NCBI GenBank assembly: GCA_019745415.1
Contig: JAIETF010000044.1
Coordinates: forward strand, 1-55,232
From: Candidatus Obscuribacterales bacterium
Lineage (GTDB): Bacteria > Cyanobacteriota > Vampirovibrionia > Obscuribacterales > Obscuribacteraceae
Direction: 5' to 3'
Length of the DNA: 55,232 bases
Made by a program: the position numbers and the translations under genes. Below, one piece after another: positions 23,605 to 32,151 of the stretch. The first letter of the stretch is position 1, and each line of letters opens with the position of its first letter. The notes below the pieces were generated by a model. It did no database searches. It had not been told where the DNA came from and worked only from the letters and a program-made list of their open reading frames with translations.

Positions 23605-26433
23605 TTAAATCGGGGCGTTGAGGTTCGCTATCACCGCGATAAAAATATCGACCAAAAATGGGTCCCATTGTTTGCCTGCTCCGGCTCTGAGCGTTGCAAT
23701 TGCTTCTTCTACTGTAAGAGCTTGCCGGTAAGGTCTTGCTGATATCATGGCATGATAGCTGTCAACAATTGAGACAATACGTGCAGCTAAAGGAATATCT
23801 TCACCCCGTAAGCCCCTCGGGAAACCAGTTCCATCCCAACGTTCATGGTGATTCTCTAGAATCTGACAGACTTCCGACAAGGCTTTTACGGGTCGCAGCA
23901 TTTCTGCGCCCATCAATGAATGTTGATTGACGATTCTTCGTTCGTCCGGGGTGTAAGCTCCCACTTTGTTTAGAATGTCATCTGGCAAGCGAAGTGTTCC
24001 CACATCGTGTAGCAGTCCTGCTACACGAATCTGCTCAATTTGACTTTTGGAGAGTCCCATAACTTTGCCAAGCATTTCGGAGAGTCTGGCCACTTCAAGG
24101 TGGTGAATTTTGTTGTAGTCCGAACGAGAATAGAGATTTTGGGCAAGTTGCTTGACCATCTCTACCACTTCGGGCATCAGTTCGGCGCTATTTCTAGCTT
24201 CGTCTGATAGCTTTTCTACATCAAAGCCAAAGTTCTCTTGCTTCACTGCCGTCGGTTGCGGTTGATTACCCTTCAGTTCATCGGCAGTGCGCACTTGATT
24301 ACGTCCCATGCGCTTAGACATATAGAGAGCTTTGTCAGCCATGTCCAAAAGCACATGCTGTTCGATTGCGTCATCTGGGAAAGTAGAAATACCAAGGGAT
24401 GCCGTTACCGAGAGCGAAAAGCTTTCGTGATGGATTACTTCTTGAGAGAGGCTGCGTCTAATACGTTCGGCCACAACATGCGCACCTTCTCGATTGACCT
24501 CCGGTAAAACCAACATGAATTCTTCACCGCCGTATCTAATAGGTATATCTACGTCGCGGCAATTACTTTTGATTAGTTTGGCTACAGCCTTAAGGACGGT
24601 GTCGCCTACAGGGTGTCCATAATTATCGTTGATCGATTTGAAATGGTCTACGTCGACCATAAGCACTGAAAGGTGCCGCTGATAGCGTTCAGCCATACGC
24701 AGCTGTTCTGTTAGCTTCTCTTGTCCCGTGCGGTGATTGAATAGAGATGTTAAACCGTCTGTGGTGGCCTGTCGTTGAACTCTTGCATAAAGTCTGGCAT
24801 TGGTGACTCCCGATGCAACCTGGTCGGCAACTGATTTCATAAAGGCTTCGTTGACTCTATTCCAGTTTGCAGGTACTTCGCCTTTAAAGCCCACCAATAG
24901 ACCCAGTAGTTTTTCACTGTAATGCACCGGCACGTAAAAAAGAGAAAGAATGTTATAGCCGTTCAAGACATGCGAACGAAAGGCATCGAGACGGCGATCA
25001 TTGGCCACATCGTTGGCGATTATTGCCTGGTCGGGCGCAAACAGCTTGGAATAGAGTTCAAGGGTGGATAGGTCTCGGTCAAAATCAATGACCTTATAGC
25101 TCTCGTCGGTCACATACTCTACTCGGATCGTGTCTTCGGGTTCCTCTTCGGAAGGTAAAACAAGAAAGCTGCAGTCGAGAGCGAAATAGCCGGAGAGTTC
25201 TTCGAGCATCTCGGTGAGATTCTCTTTGATATTGAAAGAGCGTCTAATCGTATTGCTGATGCGATGCAGCAGAGATTCTTGATTGCGCAAGATATCTGAT
25301 TCACGTCTCAGCTGCTCCAGCATTGTATTACGCTGCATCTGGGACTGCCTATCTTGCGAAAGTTGTTCATGTGCTTTCTCAAGACGTTGGGCGTAATCTT
25401 CCAGCAGCTCCAACTGCACGGCCAGCTCTTTCTCAATGCGCCGATGTCGCAACGAAGATTGGGCGCGCGCCAAAAGTTCGCTATCGAAACAGCTATCAGC
25501 CAGACAATCGTCTGCTCCGACTCCCAGTGCCTCCACGCGCACGGCCGGTCCAGAGTCTGGAGTCACTATCAAGACAGGAATGTGTTTCCAATCGGGTGAG
25601 TCTTTCACCATTTTGCAGAAACCGTAACCGGAAGTGCCGGTCAGGTTGCTATCTACGATAATCAAATCGATACGGGTCTCGCCGAGAAAAGAGAGCGCTT
25701 TCTCTTCGTTGTCGCACTCCAAAATGGAATAGCGTTCAGATAGGATACGGCTGAATCTTCTACGCAATACGCGGTTGGAATGAAGAATGAGGATGTGGTC
25801 ACGTTCTTCGTGTCCACTCTTATCAGAGAGGTTGCGTTCAGAGCCGGCAATAGCCAGTGCGACAGCTGCCTGTCCCTTTTCCTTCTCGGTATCGGCGCCG
25901 ATGAAAAGTTGTGTGCGATTAGCCAGATGCTCGCCCATCAACCTTAGAGTGGTCAGATCTTGATTTGTTATTTCTCTTGAAGCGTCGAAAGATACCACAC
26001 GCAGAAAGCCCTTAACCGAAATAGGTGTCGTGGCATGGGCATCGCAAAGAATCGGCACTATGGCATAGGGCATCGCCCCTTCATCATTCGGCAAACTCGA
26101 AGAAGAACGGTTCTCGTTCTTCAGATAGGCGCGTCCCACCCAGGCTCTTTGCGTCGACTTGACCTTTTGAGAGAGCAAAGAATTGGCCACGGCTAGAGGC
26201 TGTTTATTCTCGTCGAGTAGGTTGCGCACGAGGTTGATGGTTTGCTCGTCTTTCTCGGCGGCGCTGAAATCGACGAGATTGACTATGTCATGCCCTGAAA
26301 CTATGTCAATAAAGCCGTAATCAAAACCTAGAACCTGGCAAATGTGGCGTTCCACCGCATCGAGGAATTCCTCGCGCGGTGCGGCGCTCATTTTTAGAGC
26401 CTGGTCTGAGTTGAGATTGCTTTTGCCGGTCAT
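23605..26433 (-). CDS. GAF-REC-GAF-GGDEF-HD-GYP cyclic di-GMP protein
   Basis: 942 residues. Domains in order: a GAF-like sensor (about 20-178), a receiver-like domain (213-330), a coiled coil (335-385), a second GAF (385-550), GGDEF (555-715) and HD-GYP (755-930). The GGDEF domain looks active: VDVDHFKSINDNYGH and RYGGEEF (633-639), with an RxxD inhibitory site RDVD at 626-629. The HD-GYP domain has LLHDVG (807-812) and HHERWDGTGFP (862-872), so it reads GFP instead of GYP. It should make and break c-di-GMP. The receiver keeps Asp261 but has lost the N-terminal acidic pair and the C-terminal Lys-Pro, so it is probably not phosphorylated normally. It stands alone on the minus strand. Confidence 0.88.
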   Translation of the reverse strand: MTGKSNLNSDQALKMSAAPREEFLDAVERHICQVLGFDYGFIDIVSGHDIVNLVDFSAAEKDEQTINLVRNLLDENKQPLAVANSLLSQKVKSTQRAWVGRAYLKNENRSSSSLPNDEGAMPYAIVPILCDAHATTPISVKGFLRVVSFDASREITNQDLTTLRLMGEHLANRTQLFIGADTEKEKGQAAVALAIAGSERNLSDKSGHEERDHILILHSNRVLRRRFSRILSERYSILECDNEEKALSFLGETRIDLIIVDSNLTGTSGYGFCKMVKDSPDWKHIPVLIVTPDSGPAVRVEALGVGADDCLADSCFDSELLARAQSSLRHRRIEKELAVQLELLEDYAQRLEKAHEQLSQDRQSQMQRNTMLEQLRRESDILRNQESLLHRISNTIRRSFNIKENLTEMLEELSGYFALDCSFLVLPSEEEPEDTIRVEYVTDESYKVIDFDRDLSTLELYSKLFAPDQAIIANDVANDRRLDAFRSHVLNGYNILSLFYVPVHYSEKLLGLLVGFKGEVPANWNRVNEAFMKSVADQVASGVTNARLYARVQRQATTDGLTSLFNHRTGQEKLTEQLRMAERYQRHLSVLMVDVDHFKSINDNYGHPVGDTVLKAVAKLIKSNCRDVDIPIRYGGEEFMLVLPEVNREGAHVVAERIRRSLSQEVIHHESFSLSVTASLGISTFPDDAIEQHVLLDMADKALYMSKRMGRNQVRTADELKGNQPQPTAVKQENFGFDVEKLSDEARNSAELMPEVVEMVKQLAQNLYSRSDYNKIHHLEVARLSEMLGKVMGLSKSQIEQIRVAGLLHDVGTLRLPDDILNKVGAYTPDERRIVNQHSLMGAEMLRPVKALSEVCQILENHHERWDGTGFPRGLRGEDIPLAARIVSIVDSYHAMISARPYRQALTVEEAIATLRAGAGKQWDPFLVDIFIAVIANLNAPI

Positions 26434-26481
26434 CTACCTCTTCCGGTTCTTTTGAATACTAGATCTATATGCCTCGATACT

Positions 26482-26516
26482 TAAGCCTTTATGCCTCTGC
26501 CTAAGCCTTTATGCCT
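26482..26516. repeat. Two-copy direct repeat, 20-bp period
   Basis: TAAGCCTTTATGCCT occurs at 26482-26496 and again at 26502-26516, in the gap between the c-di-GMP gene and asnB. A shorter TATGCCT lies just before. I see no function. Confidence 0.7.
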
Positions 26517-26616
26517 AATAGTTACAGCTTTACTTCTTTACTCAAAGCAGCAGGGGAAAGAAAGAAGAGGCTGGATGCATGTGCTTCGGACTCTTCCATA
26601 CAAGTGGCTGACCTTG

Positions 26617-28551
26617 TTATAGGAAAAACTTCCTCCACCACCACTGGAACATCAGCAAGGTCCATAGCTCTTTGCGCCGATCAACCCGCATAGACATGTG
26701 CTCTTCTAGCAGGGTATTTATGGACTGGAAGTGGAAAATACCTTGATTTTCAACGAATTCGCGGCTAAATAGCTCGTCCACAAGAGGACGAAATTCATGT
26801 CTGAGCCATTTAGCCACTGGAATGCCAAAGCCTTTTTTGGGTCGCTTCAAAATATAAGGCGGCAAATAAGGGGCCACTGCTTTCTTAAGCAGGTATTTGG
26901 TTGTCATACCTCGCACCTTCAAAGAGGGCGGCAGGCTGAGGGCGAATTCCACAAGCGGATAGGCCAAGAAGGGAAGGCGCACTTCCAGGGAAGCGGCCAT
27001 GGAGGCCCGGTCTGATTTGACCAAGAGGTCATCAGGCAAATAAGTAGTCATGTCCAGGCGCATAATGTTGTTGACTACTTCCAGAATATCTTTTGAATTT
27101 CCACCATTCATGCCTGTCAAGCCGGCCAAGCCATTCTTGTTCACCAAAGGCAGGTCCGAGAAGAGAGCTTCTTCCATAACAGCGCTGGAAAGGGCCCGGT
27201 GGTCTTCTTTTACCAAGGCTTCCTGTCTCGACATGGGAATTGAGCCCATCCAGCGCAAATGACGACGCACGGGAGGTTCTGCCGCAGACCCTATGAAGCG
27301 TTTGACTTTATAGTCAAAACTGAGATTGTTCATATTGACCGGCAGTTTGCTGAGAGCCGGCTCTAAGACCCCATGGCGGACGGCCTGGGGCAAAATTGAC
27401 CACATTGGCGCCATTTTATGGGCTTGATAGGTGGGATAACCACCGAAGAGTTCATCGCCGCCTTCACCGGCTAGGGCTACAGTGACCCTGCGTTTCGTCA
27501 TTTTTGAGAGGAAATAGGTGGGCACAATCGAGGCATCGGCAATCGGCTCGTCCAGAATGCCCCATAATTCATCGAGGGTTTCAAAACCGAGGGAGGGCGA
27601 GAAAGTCACCACCTCATGTTGGGACCCGATATGCTTGGCCACGGCCAGGGCATGGCTCGATTCGTCGAAGGACTTGTCTTCGAAGCCGATTGAGAAAGTC
27701 TTGATGGCAGAGTCTGAAGTCTTAGCGGCCAATGCGGCGATAGCGCTCGAATCAATACCGCCTGAAAGGAAAACCCCCAGGGGCACTTCTGAAATAAGAC
27801 GCAATTCAATCGATTTGGACAGTAATTCGATTAGTTTCTTGCTTGCTTCTTCTTCGCCGATATCGACAGTTTCGGTTGAGGGCAGCCAATAGCGTTCGGT
27901 ATGGATCTCACCATTCTGTACAAGCATGAAATGGGCAGGAGGTAGTTTGTGGATGCCCTTGAACATCGAATGGGGCGCCGGCACATACTCGAGGCTGAGA
28001 TATTTCTGCATGGCTTCGTCATCCAGCTCTTTTTTAGCGTCTGGATGGGCGAGGATCACCTTAAGTTCCGAACCGAAGATCAGTTTGTTATTGAAGACAC
28101 CCCAATGAAGCGGTTTTTCACCCATGCGATCACGGGCAATAAAGAGTCTTTCTTTGTTCTTATCCCAAATTGCAAAGGCGAACATGCCTTCGAGATACTT
28201 CAGGCAGTCGATACCGAACTCTTCATAGAGGTGAACAATCGCTTCAGTATCAGACTTGGTCTTTAGCTTATGTCCGCGTTCCAAGACCAATTTTTGTAAT
28301 TCTTGAAAGTTATATATCTCGCCGTTGAAAACTATCCAGATACTCTCATCTTCGTTGGCGATTGGTTGTTGTCCGCCGGCTACGTCGATAATCGACAGGC
28401 GGGTCATGCCAATGGCGCAAGGTCCAAGCACTGTATAGCCTTCTTCATCCGGACCGCGGTGATAGATGCTTTTACACATCCGTCCCAGATGATTGTCTTT
28501 TTCTTCGATATGATGCTTATTTAGATTGAGATAACCGACGATGCCGCACAT
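26617..28551 (-). CDS. asnB: Asparagine synthase (glutamine-hydrolysing)
   Basis: Makes asparagine from aspartate, ATP and glutamine. The protein starts MCGIVGYLN, so Cys2 is the glutaminase nucleophile once Met is removed. The class II glutaminase domain fills about 1-210 (FNGEIYNF, KSDTEAIVHLYEEFG, RDRMGEKPLH). The synthetase domain has the PP-loop LSGGIDSSAIAAL near 262-274 and AGEGGDELFGGYP further on. The 644-residue length fits the AsnB family, including relatives that amidate other substrates such as cell-surface sugars. In isolation asparagine synthesis is the default call. It is divergent from the glycosylase gene with only 37 bases between. Confidence 0.9.
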   Translation of the reverse strand: MCGIVGYLNLNKHHIEEKDNHLGRMCKSIYHRGPDEEGYTVLGPCAIGMTRLSIIDVAGGQQPIANEDESIWIVFNGEIYNFQELQKLVLERGHKLKTKSDTEAIVHLYEEFGIDCLKYLEGMFAFAIWDKNKERLFIARDRMGEKPLHWGVFNNKLIFGSELKVILAHPDAKKELDDEAMQKYLSLEYVPAPHSMFKGIHKLPPAHFMLVQNGEIHTERYWLPSTETVDIGEEEASKKLIELLSKSIELRLISEVPLGVFLSGGIDSSAIAALAAKTSDSAIKTFSIGFEDKSFDESSHALAVAKHIGSQHEVVTFSPSLGFETLDELWGILDEPIADASIVPTYFLSKMTKRRVTVALAGEGGDELFGGYPTYQAHKMAPMWSILPQAVRHGVLEPALSKLPVNMNNLSFDYKVKRFIGSAAEPPVRRHLRWMGSIPMSRQEALVKEDHRALSSAVMEEALFSDLPLVNKNGLAGLTGMNGGNSKDILEVVNNIMRLDMTTYLPDDLLVKSDRASMAASLEVRLPFLAYPLVEFALSLPPSLKVRGMTTKYLLKKAVAPYLPPYILKRPKKGFGIPVAKWLRHEFRPLVDELFSREFVENQGIFHFQSINTLLEEHMSMRVDRRKELWTLLMFQWWWRKFFL

Positions 28552-28588
28552 ATTTCAACTTTCTCTGTAGGCTTGCAGACTTTATTTT

Positions 28589-29197
28589 ATGGTAAAAGAC
28601 GGCAAATTAAGTAAAACTGCTCACAAGTGCTTGCCAAGCTCTTTCTTTGCTAGAGAGACAATTACTGTCGCGCCTGAACTATTGGGGAAGTATCTGCTTA
28701 GGCGCTTTGAACCTGGAATAGAACTGGCTTTTCCCCTTATCGAAGTGGAAGCCTACACCCAAGAAGATGCAGCTTGTCATGCATACAAAGGGGTTACTTC
28801 CCGATGCCGCGTTATGTTTGAGAAACCAGGCTTGGCCTATGTATATTTCATCTATGGCATGTATCATTGTCTCAATGTTGTCACCGAGCCAAAAGGGCGT
28901 GGTTGTGCCATCTTAATTAGAGGGCTCGGTGCACCGCTTAGCTTCAGCCGAGAAAGCGAAGACTTTAAGGACAAATTCTTGCGAGATAACCACAAGCTGG
29001 CTGGACCAGGGCGTTTGTGCCGGGCTCTCAATATCGATCTTACCTACAATGGCATATCACTTACCAGCTCTGAAAGTCCTCTACAGCTAATCGACCTGCC
29101 GGAGCAAGAACCGCTAGAGCCGCCTCTAATAAGAAGAACCAAAAGAATTGGCATCACTAAAGATGCCGATAGACTCTGGCGGTTTCTGGTTGGATAA
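28589..29197 (+). CDS. 3-methyladenine DNA glycosylase (AAG/MPG family)
   Basis: Base-excision repair enzyme that removes alkylated purines. 202 residues with family features: FFARETITVAPELLGKYL (about 19-36), the catalytic VEAYTQEDAACHAY with Glu54 and Tyr56, and VMFEKPGLAYVYFIYGMYHC (75-94) with LNVVTEP. This is the animal-type AAG fold, not AlkA. Length is normal. No clear ribosome site precedes the ATG. It shares a 37-base divergent region with asnB, so their promoters must overlap. Confidence 0.92.
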   Translation: MVKDGKLSKTAHKCLPSSFFARETITVAPELLGKYLLRRFEPGIELAFPLIEVEAYTQEDAACHAYKGVTSRCRVMFEKPGLAYVYFIYGMYHCLNVVTEPKGRGCAILIRGLGAPLSFSRESEDFKDKFLRDNHKLAGPGRLCRALNIDLTYNGISLTSSESPLQLIDLPEQEPLEPPLIRRTKRIGITKDADRLWRFLVG

Positions 29198-29248
29198 AGT
29201 TAAGAAGCAAATTAAGCAATAAACTAAGAGAAAAGCGAGCCTCAAGCA

Positions 29249-29304
29249 TATTTGACTGAAGAGCACCTATTTGACTAGAGAGCGTCCATTTGACCAAAGA
29301 GCGA
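29249..29304 (+). repeat. Tandem repeat (19-20 bp, three units) over the VanZ-gene start
   Basis: Units start at 29249 (TATTTGACTGAAGAGCACC), 29268 (TATTTGACTAGAGAGCGTCC) and 29288 (ATTTGACCAAAGAGCGACA). The third contains the TTG start codon of the VanZ-like gene. Each unit has the matching TTGAC(T/C)NNAGAG, so the array carries repeated start-like codons. Confidence 0.8.
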
Positions 29305-29826
29305 CAATTTAAGTTAAGTCTTTTGCTTTCGGCAATCTGGATGCTTGTGATTTTTTGCTTCTCGCACCAGGCTCATTCTGGACGCATTACCGAAGATTAT
29401 CTCGGTGATGCCAATGTGCCTGTGCGCAAGTTTGCCCACATGTTCGAATATGCAGTCTTGGCAATTCTTTATTACCGCACGTTGTTGCTTCGGTCTCTGT
29501 TGCTTGCTCAGCGAAACACAAATGGCTCTGCAAATGAGGTCCTCGAATCTAAATGCGAAAACTTAACTAAAGACTTAGCTGAATTCTCACCTCAAATCTC
29601 AAGCGAAAAAATCGCCAAAAGCTCTATAACAAGCTCTGTAAATCATTTGAAGCCTAGTCTTTTGGCTTTGCTTATGGCGATTGCTTATGCTTTCAGCGAC
29701 GAATGGCACCAATCTTTCGTACCCGGGCGTTCCGCCACCTTTTCTGATGTTCTGGTTGATACAAGCGGAGCGCTGATTGGTCTTTTGCTCATTTGGCTTG
29801 GTTCTCGCGGTCGATCTGCTCGATGA
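29290..29826 (+). CDS. VanZ-family membrane protein
   Basis: 178-residue integral membrane protein. VanZ-family motifs are VRKFAHMFEYAVLAILYY (about 38-55) and FSDEWHQSFVPGRSATFSDV (about 137-156), followed by the last membrane helix LVDTSGALIGLLLIWL. A hydrophilic loop of about 45 residues (around 75-120) between helices 2 and 3 is longer than usual. VanZ itself gives low-level teicoplanin resistance; most homologues have no known role. The start is TTG inside a tandem repeat. Its 3' end overlaps the opposite gene by 38 bases. Confidence 0.85.
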   Translation: MTKERQFKLSLLLSAIWMLVIFCFSHQAHSGRITEDYLGDANVPVRKFAHMFEYAVLAILYYRTLLLRSLLLAQRNTNGSANEVLESKCENLTKDLAEFSPQISSEKIAKSSITSSVNHLKPSLLALLMAIAYAFSDEWHQSFVPGRSATFSDVLVDTSGALIGLLLIWLGSRGRSAR

Positions 29827-30646
29827 CGATTAGGGGCTCCTTGCTGATTTTTAGATCTAGAGCCAGTGGATGCGACTTTGACGTGCCTGAGCTCATTTCA
29901 ACAAGCCCGCCTTTGACTTTGACCAAATAAAAGTCTTTGTCTTGTTCACCCAACTCGACTGTTTCAATACGAACATCCTGCTCGGCCGGCAAACGCTTGA
30001 TGCGCTCCTCTGATAGAGGAAAAGCAGTTTCTTTGATGTATTTTGCCAGTTGCTCTTCACCCATCATAGACATGGCTTTGATTTGACTGGCTCTGTAAGT
30101 GTCGCGGCGGAAGTCAAGCATGCTGGAGACGTAAAGTCTGGCAAAGTCTTCAACTTTAGCCTTGGGGTCGACTGGGAGCGCCTGACTTTTAGGGCTTGAA
30201 ACTTTAGTCGGCGATTTGTCCGACATAGCAAAAATCGCCCCTAGGACAAGCAAACAACCTAGTCCCAAGGCGGCTGTTTTCACTATTGTGAAATCGGCTT
30301 TCTGTGCTTTGGAGCGCTTCTTGCGCTTTAAATCGGGGAATTCAGAAGCAAGGAAGGCCTCCATATCAGAGAGATCTTCAGATGAGGAGGGAGATTCAGC
30401 TGGCTGTAGTGCTGAATTATGAGCTCTAATTGAATCGGGGAAAGAGCCGACAAGAGATTGACTTAGAGATTCTGGGAGAGAACTAGAGAGCGCATTTGCC
30501 AGGCGCTGGCTTTCATCAGCTGTCAGTACGACTTGACTACCCGGGGGAGTGCCAATCTTTCGCCGCACCGAAAGCTGCAATCTACCGCCTTCTTTTTTGA
30601 GAATGATGGCAAAGCCCGACTGGGTGTCCAATGTGAAAGGAAACAT
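29789..30646 (-). CDS. Membrane-anchored unknown protein
   Basis: 285 residues from the ATG at 30646. An earlier ATG at 30682 lies inside the terminator of the sigma-factor gene, so I reject it. The N-terminal part (1-115) is cytoplasmic, with a Ser-rich segment. One membrane helix follows (about 123-142, TAALGLGCLLVLGAIFAM). The remaining 140 residues would be outside, with mixed helix and strand (EDFARLYVSSMLDFRRDTY, RIETVELGEQDKDFYLVKV). Topology recalls single-pass assembly proteins such as VirB8, but there is no convincing motif match. No good ribosome site is visible; TACAAT lies just upstream of the ATG, so a leaderless message is possible. Confidence 0.65.
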   Translation of the reverse strand: MFPFTLDTQSGFAIILKKEGGRLQLSVRRKIGTPPGSQVVLTADESQRLANALSSSLPESLSQSLVGSFPDSIRAHNSALQPAESPSSSEDLSDMEAFLASEFPDLKRKKRSKAQKADFTIVKTAALGLGCLLVLGAIFAMSDKSPTKVSSPKSQALPVDPKAKVEDFARLYVSSMLDFRRDTYRASQIKAMSMMGEEQLAKYIKETAFPLSEERIKRLPAEQDVRIETVELGEQDKDFYLVKVKGGLVEMSSGTSKSHPLALDLKISKEPLIVIEQIDRENQAK

Positions 30647-30660
30647 AGTCGTATTGTAGA

Positions 30661-30692
30661 AAAAGAAAGGGCGGATATCCACCCTTTCTTTT
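30661..30692 (-). terminator. Terminator after the sigma-factor gene
   Basis: AAAAGAAAGGG (30661-30671) pairs perfectly with CCCTTTCTTTT (30682-30692) over a 10-base loop. Read on the minus strand the stem ends in TTTCTTTTT, giving the T run within and after the stem. It lies 37 bases after the sigma-gene stop, and it looks usable in both directions. Confidence 0.65.
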
Positions 30693-30728
30693 AACTCTGT
30701 CTGCTTAATAGTCTCAGACTATTGAGAT

Positions 30729-31751
30729 TTACAGATACTCACGCAGTCTGGAAGACCGGCCGGGCTGTCTCAGTTTACGCAGCGCTTTGAATTCTATCTG
30801 GCGCACGCGCTCTCTGGTCACGGCAAAGAGTTGACCCACTTCTTCCAAGGTGCGCTGACGTCCGTCATCTAGACCGAAGCGCAGTCTGAGCACATCTCTT
30901 TCTCTAGGGGTGAGTTCGTTCAACATCTTAGCCAGATCCTGACGAAGCAGTTCATGGGTGACCGTGGTTTCTGGTCTGTCTGTTTCAGCATCTTCGATGA
31001 AGTCGCCTAAGCGAGAATCTTCCTCTTTGCCGATAGGAGTTTCCAGTGAAATGGGCTCTTTGGCTGCTTTGATGATTTCATGCAGTTTCACTATGGATAC
31101 ATCCATAGCTTTGGCCAATTCCTGTTCAGTGGGCTTGCGATTAAGCTCTTGAGCCAACTGACGGGTCACTTTCTTGAGTTTGTTGATAGTTTCAACCATG
31201 TGCACCGGCACACGGATGGTCCTAGACTTGTCTGCAAGAGCCCGGGTGATTGCCTGTCTAATCCACCAGGTGGCATAAGTTGAGAACTTGTAGCCTCTCT
31301 CGTGGTCGAACTTTTCGCTGGCTCTGATCAGACCGAGGTTGCCCTCTTGAATCAGATCGAGGAAGGAAAGTCCGCGTCCAATGTATTTCTTAGCGATAGA
31401 TACGACTAGTCGCAGGTTGGCTTGCACCAGCTTACGCTTAGCCATCATGTCGCCTTGCAGAATCTTACGGGCCAGCTCGATTTCTTCATCGGGCTTGAGT
31501 AGTTGAATACGTCCAATCTCTCTGAGATAGAGCCTGACTGAATCTTCAGTGGCGATCTCGCGGGTGGAAGGAAGTTCTACCGGCTCATCGTCATCGTCGA
31601 TGCTATCGTCTTCGTCATCTAAGATAGTGAACTGGTCTGAGTCATCAATGAGGTCGAGTTCTTCCAACTCGTTTCTTTTAGCCAGGTTTTCATCTTCGAT
31701 GAGAATGGGACTGATGATGCGATCTGTATCCGGGGACTTGCTTTTAGCCAT
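30729..31751 (-). CDS. sigA: RNA polymerase sigma-70 factor, group 1/2 (SigA-like)
   Basis: Promoter-recognition subunit of RNA polymerase. 340 residues. An acidic N-terminus (to about 62) is followed by region 1.2 ([15 protein letters not shown], 71-85), region 2 ([36 protein letters not shown]) and region 3. Region 4 has [15 protein letters not shown] and [18 protein letters not shown] near the end. The whole set, with the conserved RTIRVPVHM, marks a primary or close-to-primary sigma as in cyanobacteria. There is no long region 1.1, which also fits cyanobacterial SigA. A terminator follows. It might be a group 2 paralogue; other sigma genes cannot be seen here. Confidence 0.93.
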   Translation of the reverse strand: MAKSKSPDTDRIISPILIEDENLAKRNELEELDLIDDSDQFTILDDEDDSIDDDDEPVELPSTREIATEDSVRLYLREIGRIQLLKPDEEIELARKILQGDMMAKRKLVQANLRLVVSIAKKYIGRGLSFLDLIQEGNLGLIRASEKFDHERGYKFSTYATWWIRQAITRALADKSRTIRVPVHMVETINKLKKVTRQLAQELNRKPTEQELAKAMDVSIVKLHEIIKAAKEPISLETPIGKEEDSRLGDFIEDAETDRPETTVTHELLRQDLAKMLNELTPRERDVLRLRFGLDDGRQRTLEEVGQLFAVTRERVRQIEFKALRKLRQPGRSSRLREYL

Positions 31752-32035
31752 AGTTGCCTCGTTATGAATTTACCGATGCGGTTTGATCTTTTGATCAAAA
31801 TGATATGCGCGCCCTAAAGTCTGCCTTGAGCATTGTTTAAGAGCCACAGTTTTATTGAGCACTGGCCGACTGTTTCTGACTTGGCTGTCCCCGTAGGACC
31901 ATTTATAGCGGCGGTGTTGCTCTTCGTCTGTTTGACGGCAATATCGTATGTGCGTTTTATGTATCCAAGAGGGAAATCAACAATTCCATAATATTTGCCC
32001 TGCGCTTTTTGCAATATCGGCAAAACCTATTATGA

Positions 32036-32065
32036 GTTGAACAAGTTGCTTGGCAACGCTTCAAC
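32036..32065 (-). promoter_or_regulatory. Two-step hairpin upstream of the sigma-factor gene
   Basis: GTTGAA/TTCAAC (32036-32041 with 32060-32065) encloses GTTGC/GCAAC (32045-32049 with 32053-32057). It sits some 285 bases upstream of the sigma gene. On the minus strand TATACT lies just before it, so it could begin the sigma leader RNA. The rest of the 31752-32151 gap contains the palindrome TTTTGATCAAAA at 31789-31800. A 69-codon open frame there (31814-32023, minus) lacks protein character, and I do not call it. Confidence 0.35.
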
Positions 32066-32108
32066 TGTAGTATAAGTGCGCCTAGCATGTTGTGCTCATT
32101 TAGTTAAG

Positions 32109-32126
32109 CACCTTTAAAAAGGTGCT
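32109..32126 (-). terminator. Hairpin after uvrB
   Basis: GCACCTTT (32109-32116) pairs with AAAGGTGC (32119-32126) around two bases. On the minus strand it is followed by TTAACTAAAT, a weak T run. It lies 26 bases after the uvrB stop and is a plausible terminator. Confidence 0.5.
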
Positions 32127-32151
32127 AAACATAGTAGAAAAGCTCAATAAC

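Noticed and set aside
30647..30682. Earlier ATG for the membrane-anchored gene downstream of the sigma gene.
   Set aside because: It lies within the stem of the sigma-gene terminator, so a message including it would be poorly translated or not made.
31789..31800. TTTTGATCAAAA as a member of the dispersed palindrome family.
   Set aside because: It shares no core with AAACCGATATCGGTTT and is a short AT-rich palindrome that can arise by chance.
31814..32023. Open frame of 69 codons on the minus strand upstream of the sigma-factor gene.
   Set aside because: No ribosome site, no hydrophobic core or motif, and it fills only part of a leader-like region. A small protein cannot be fully excluded.
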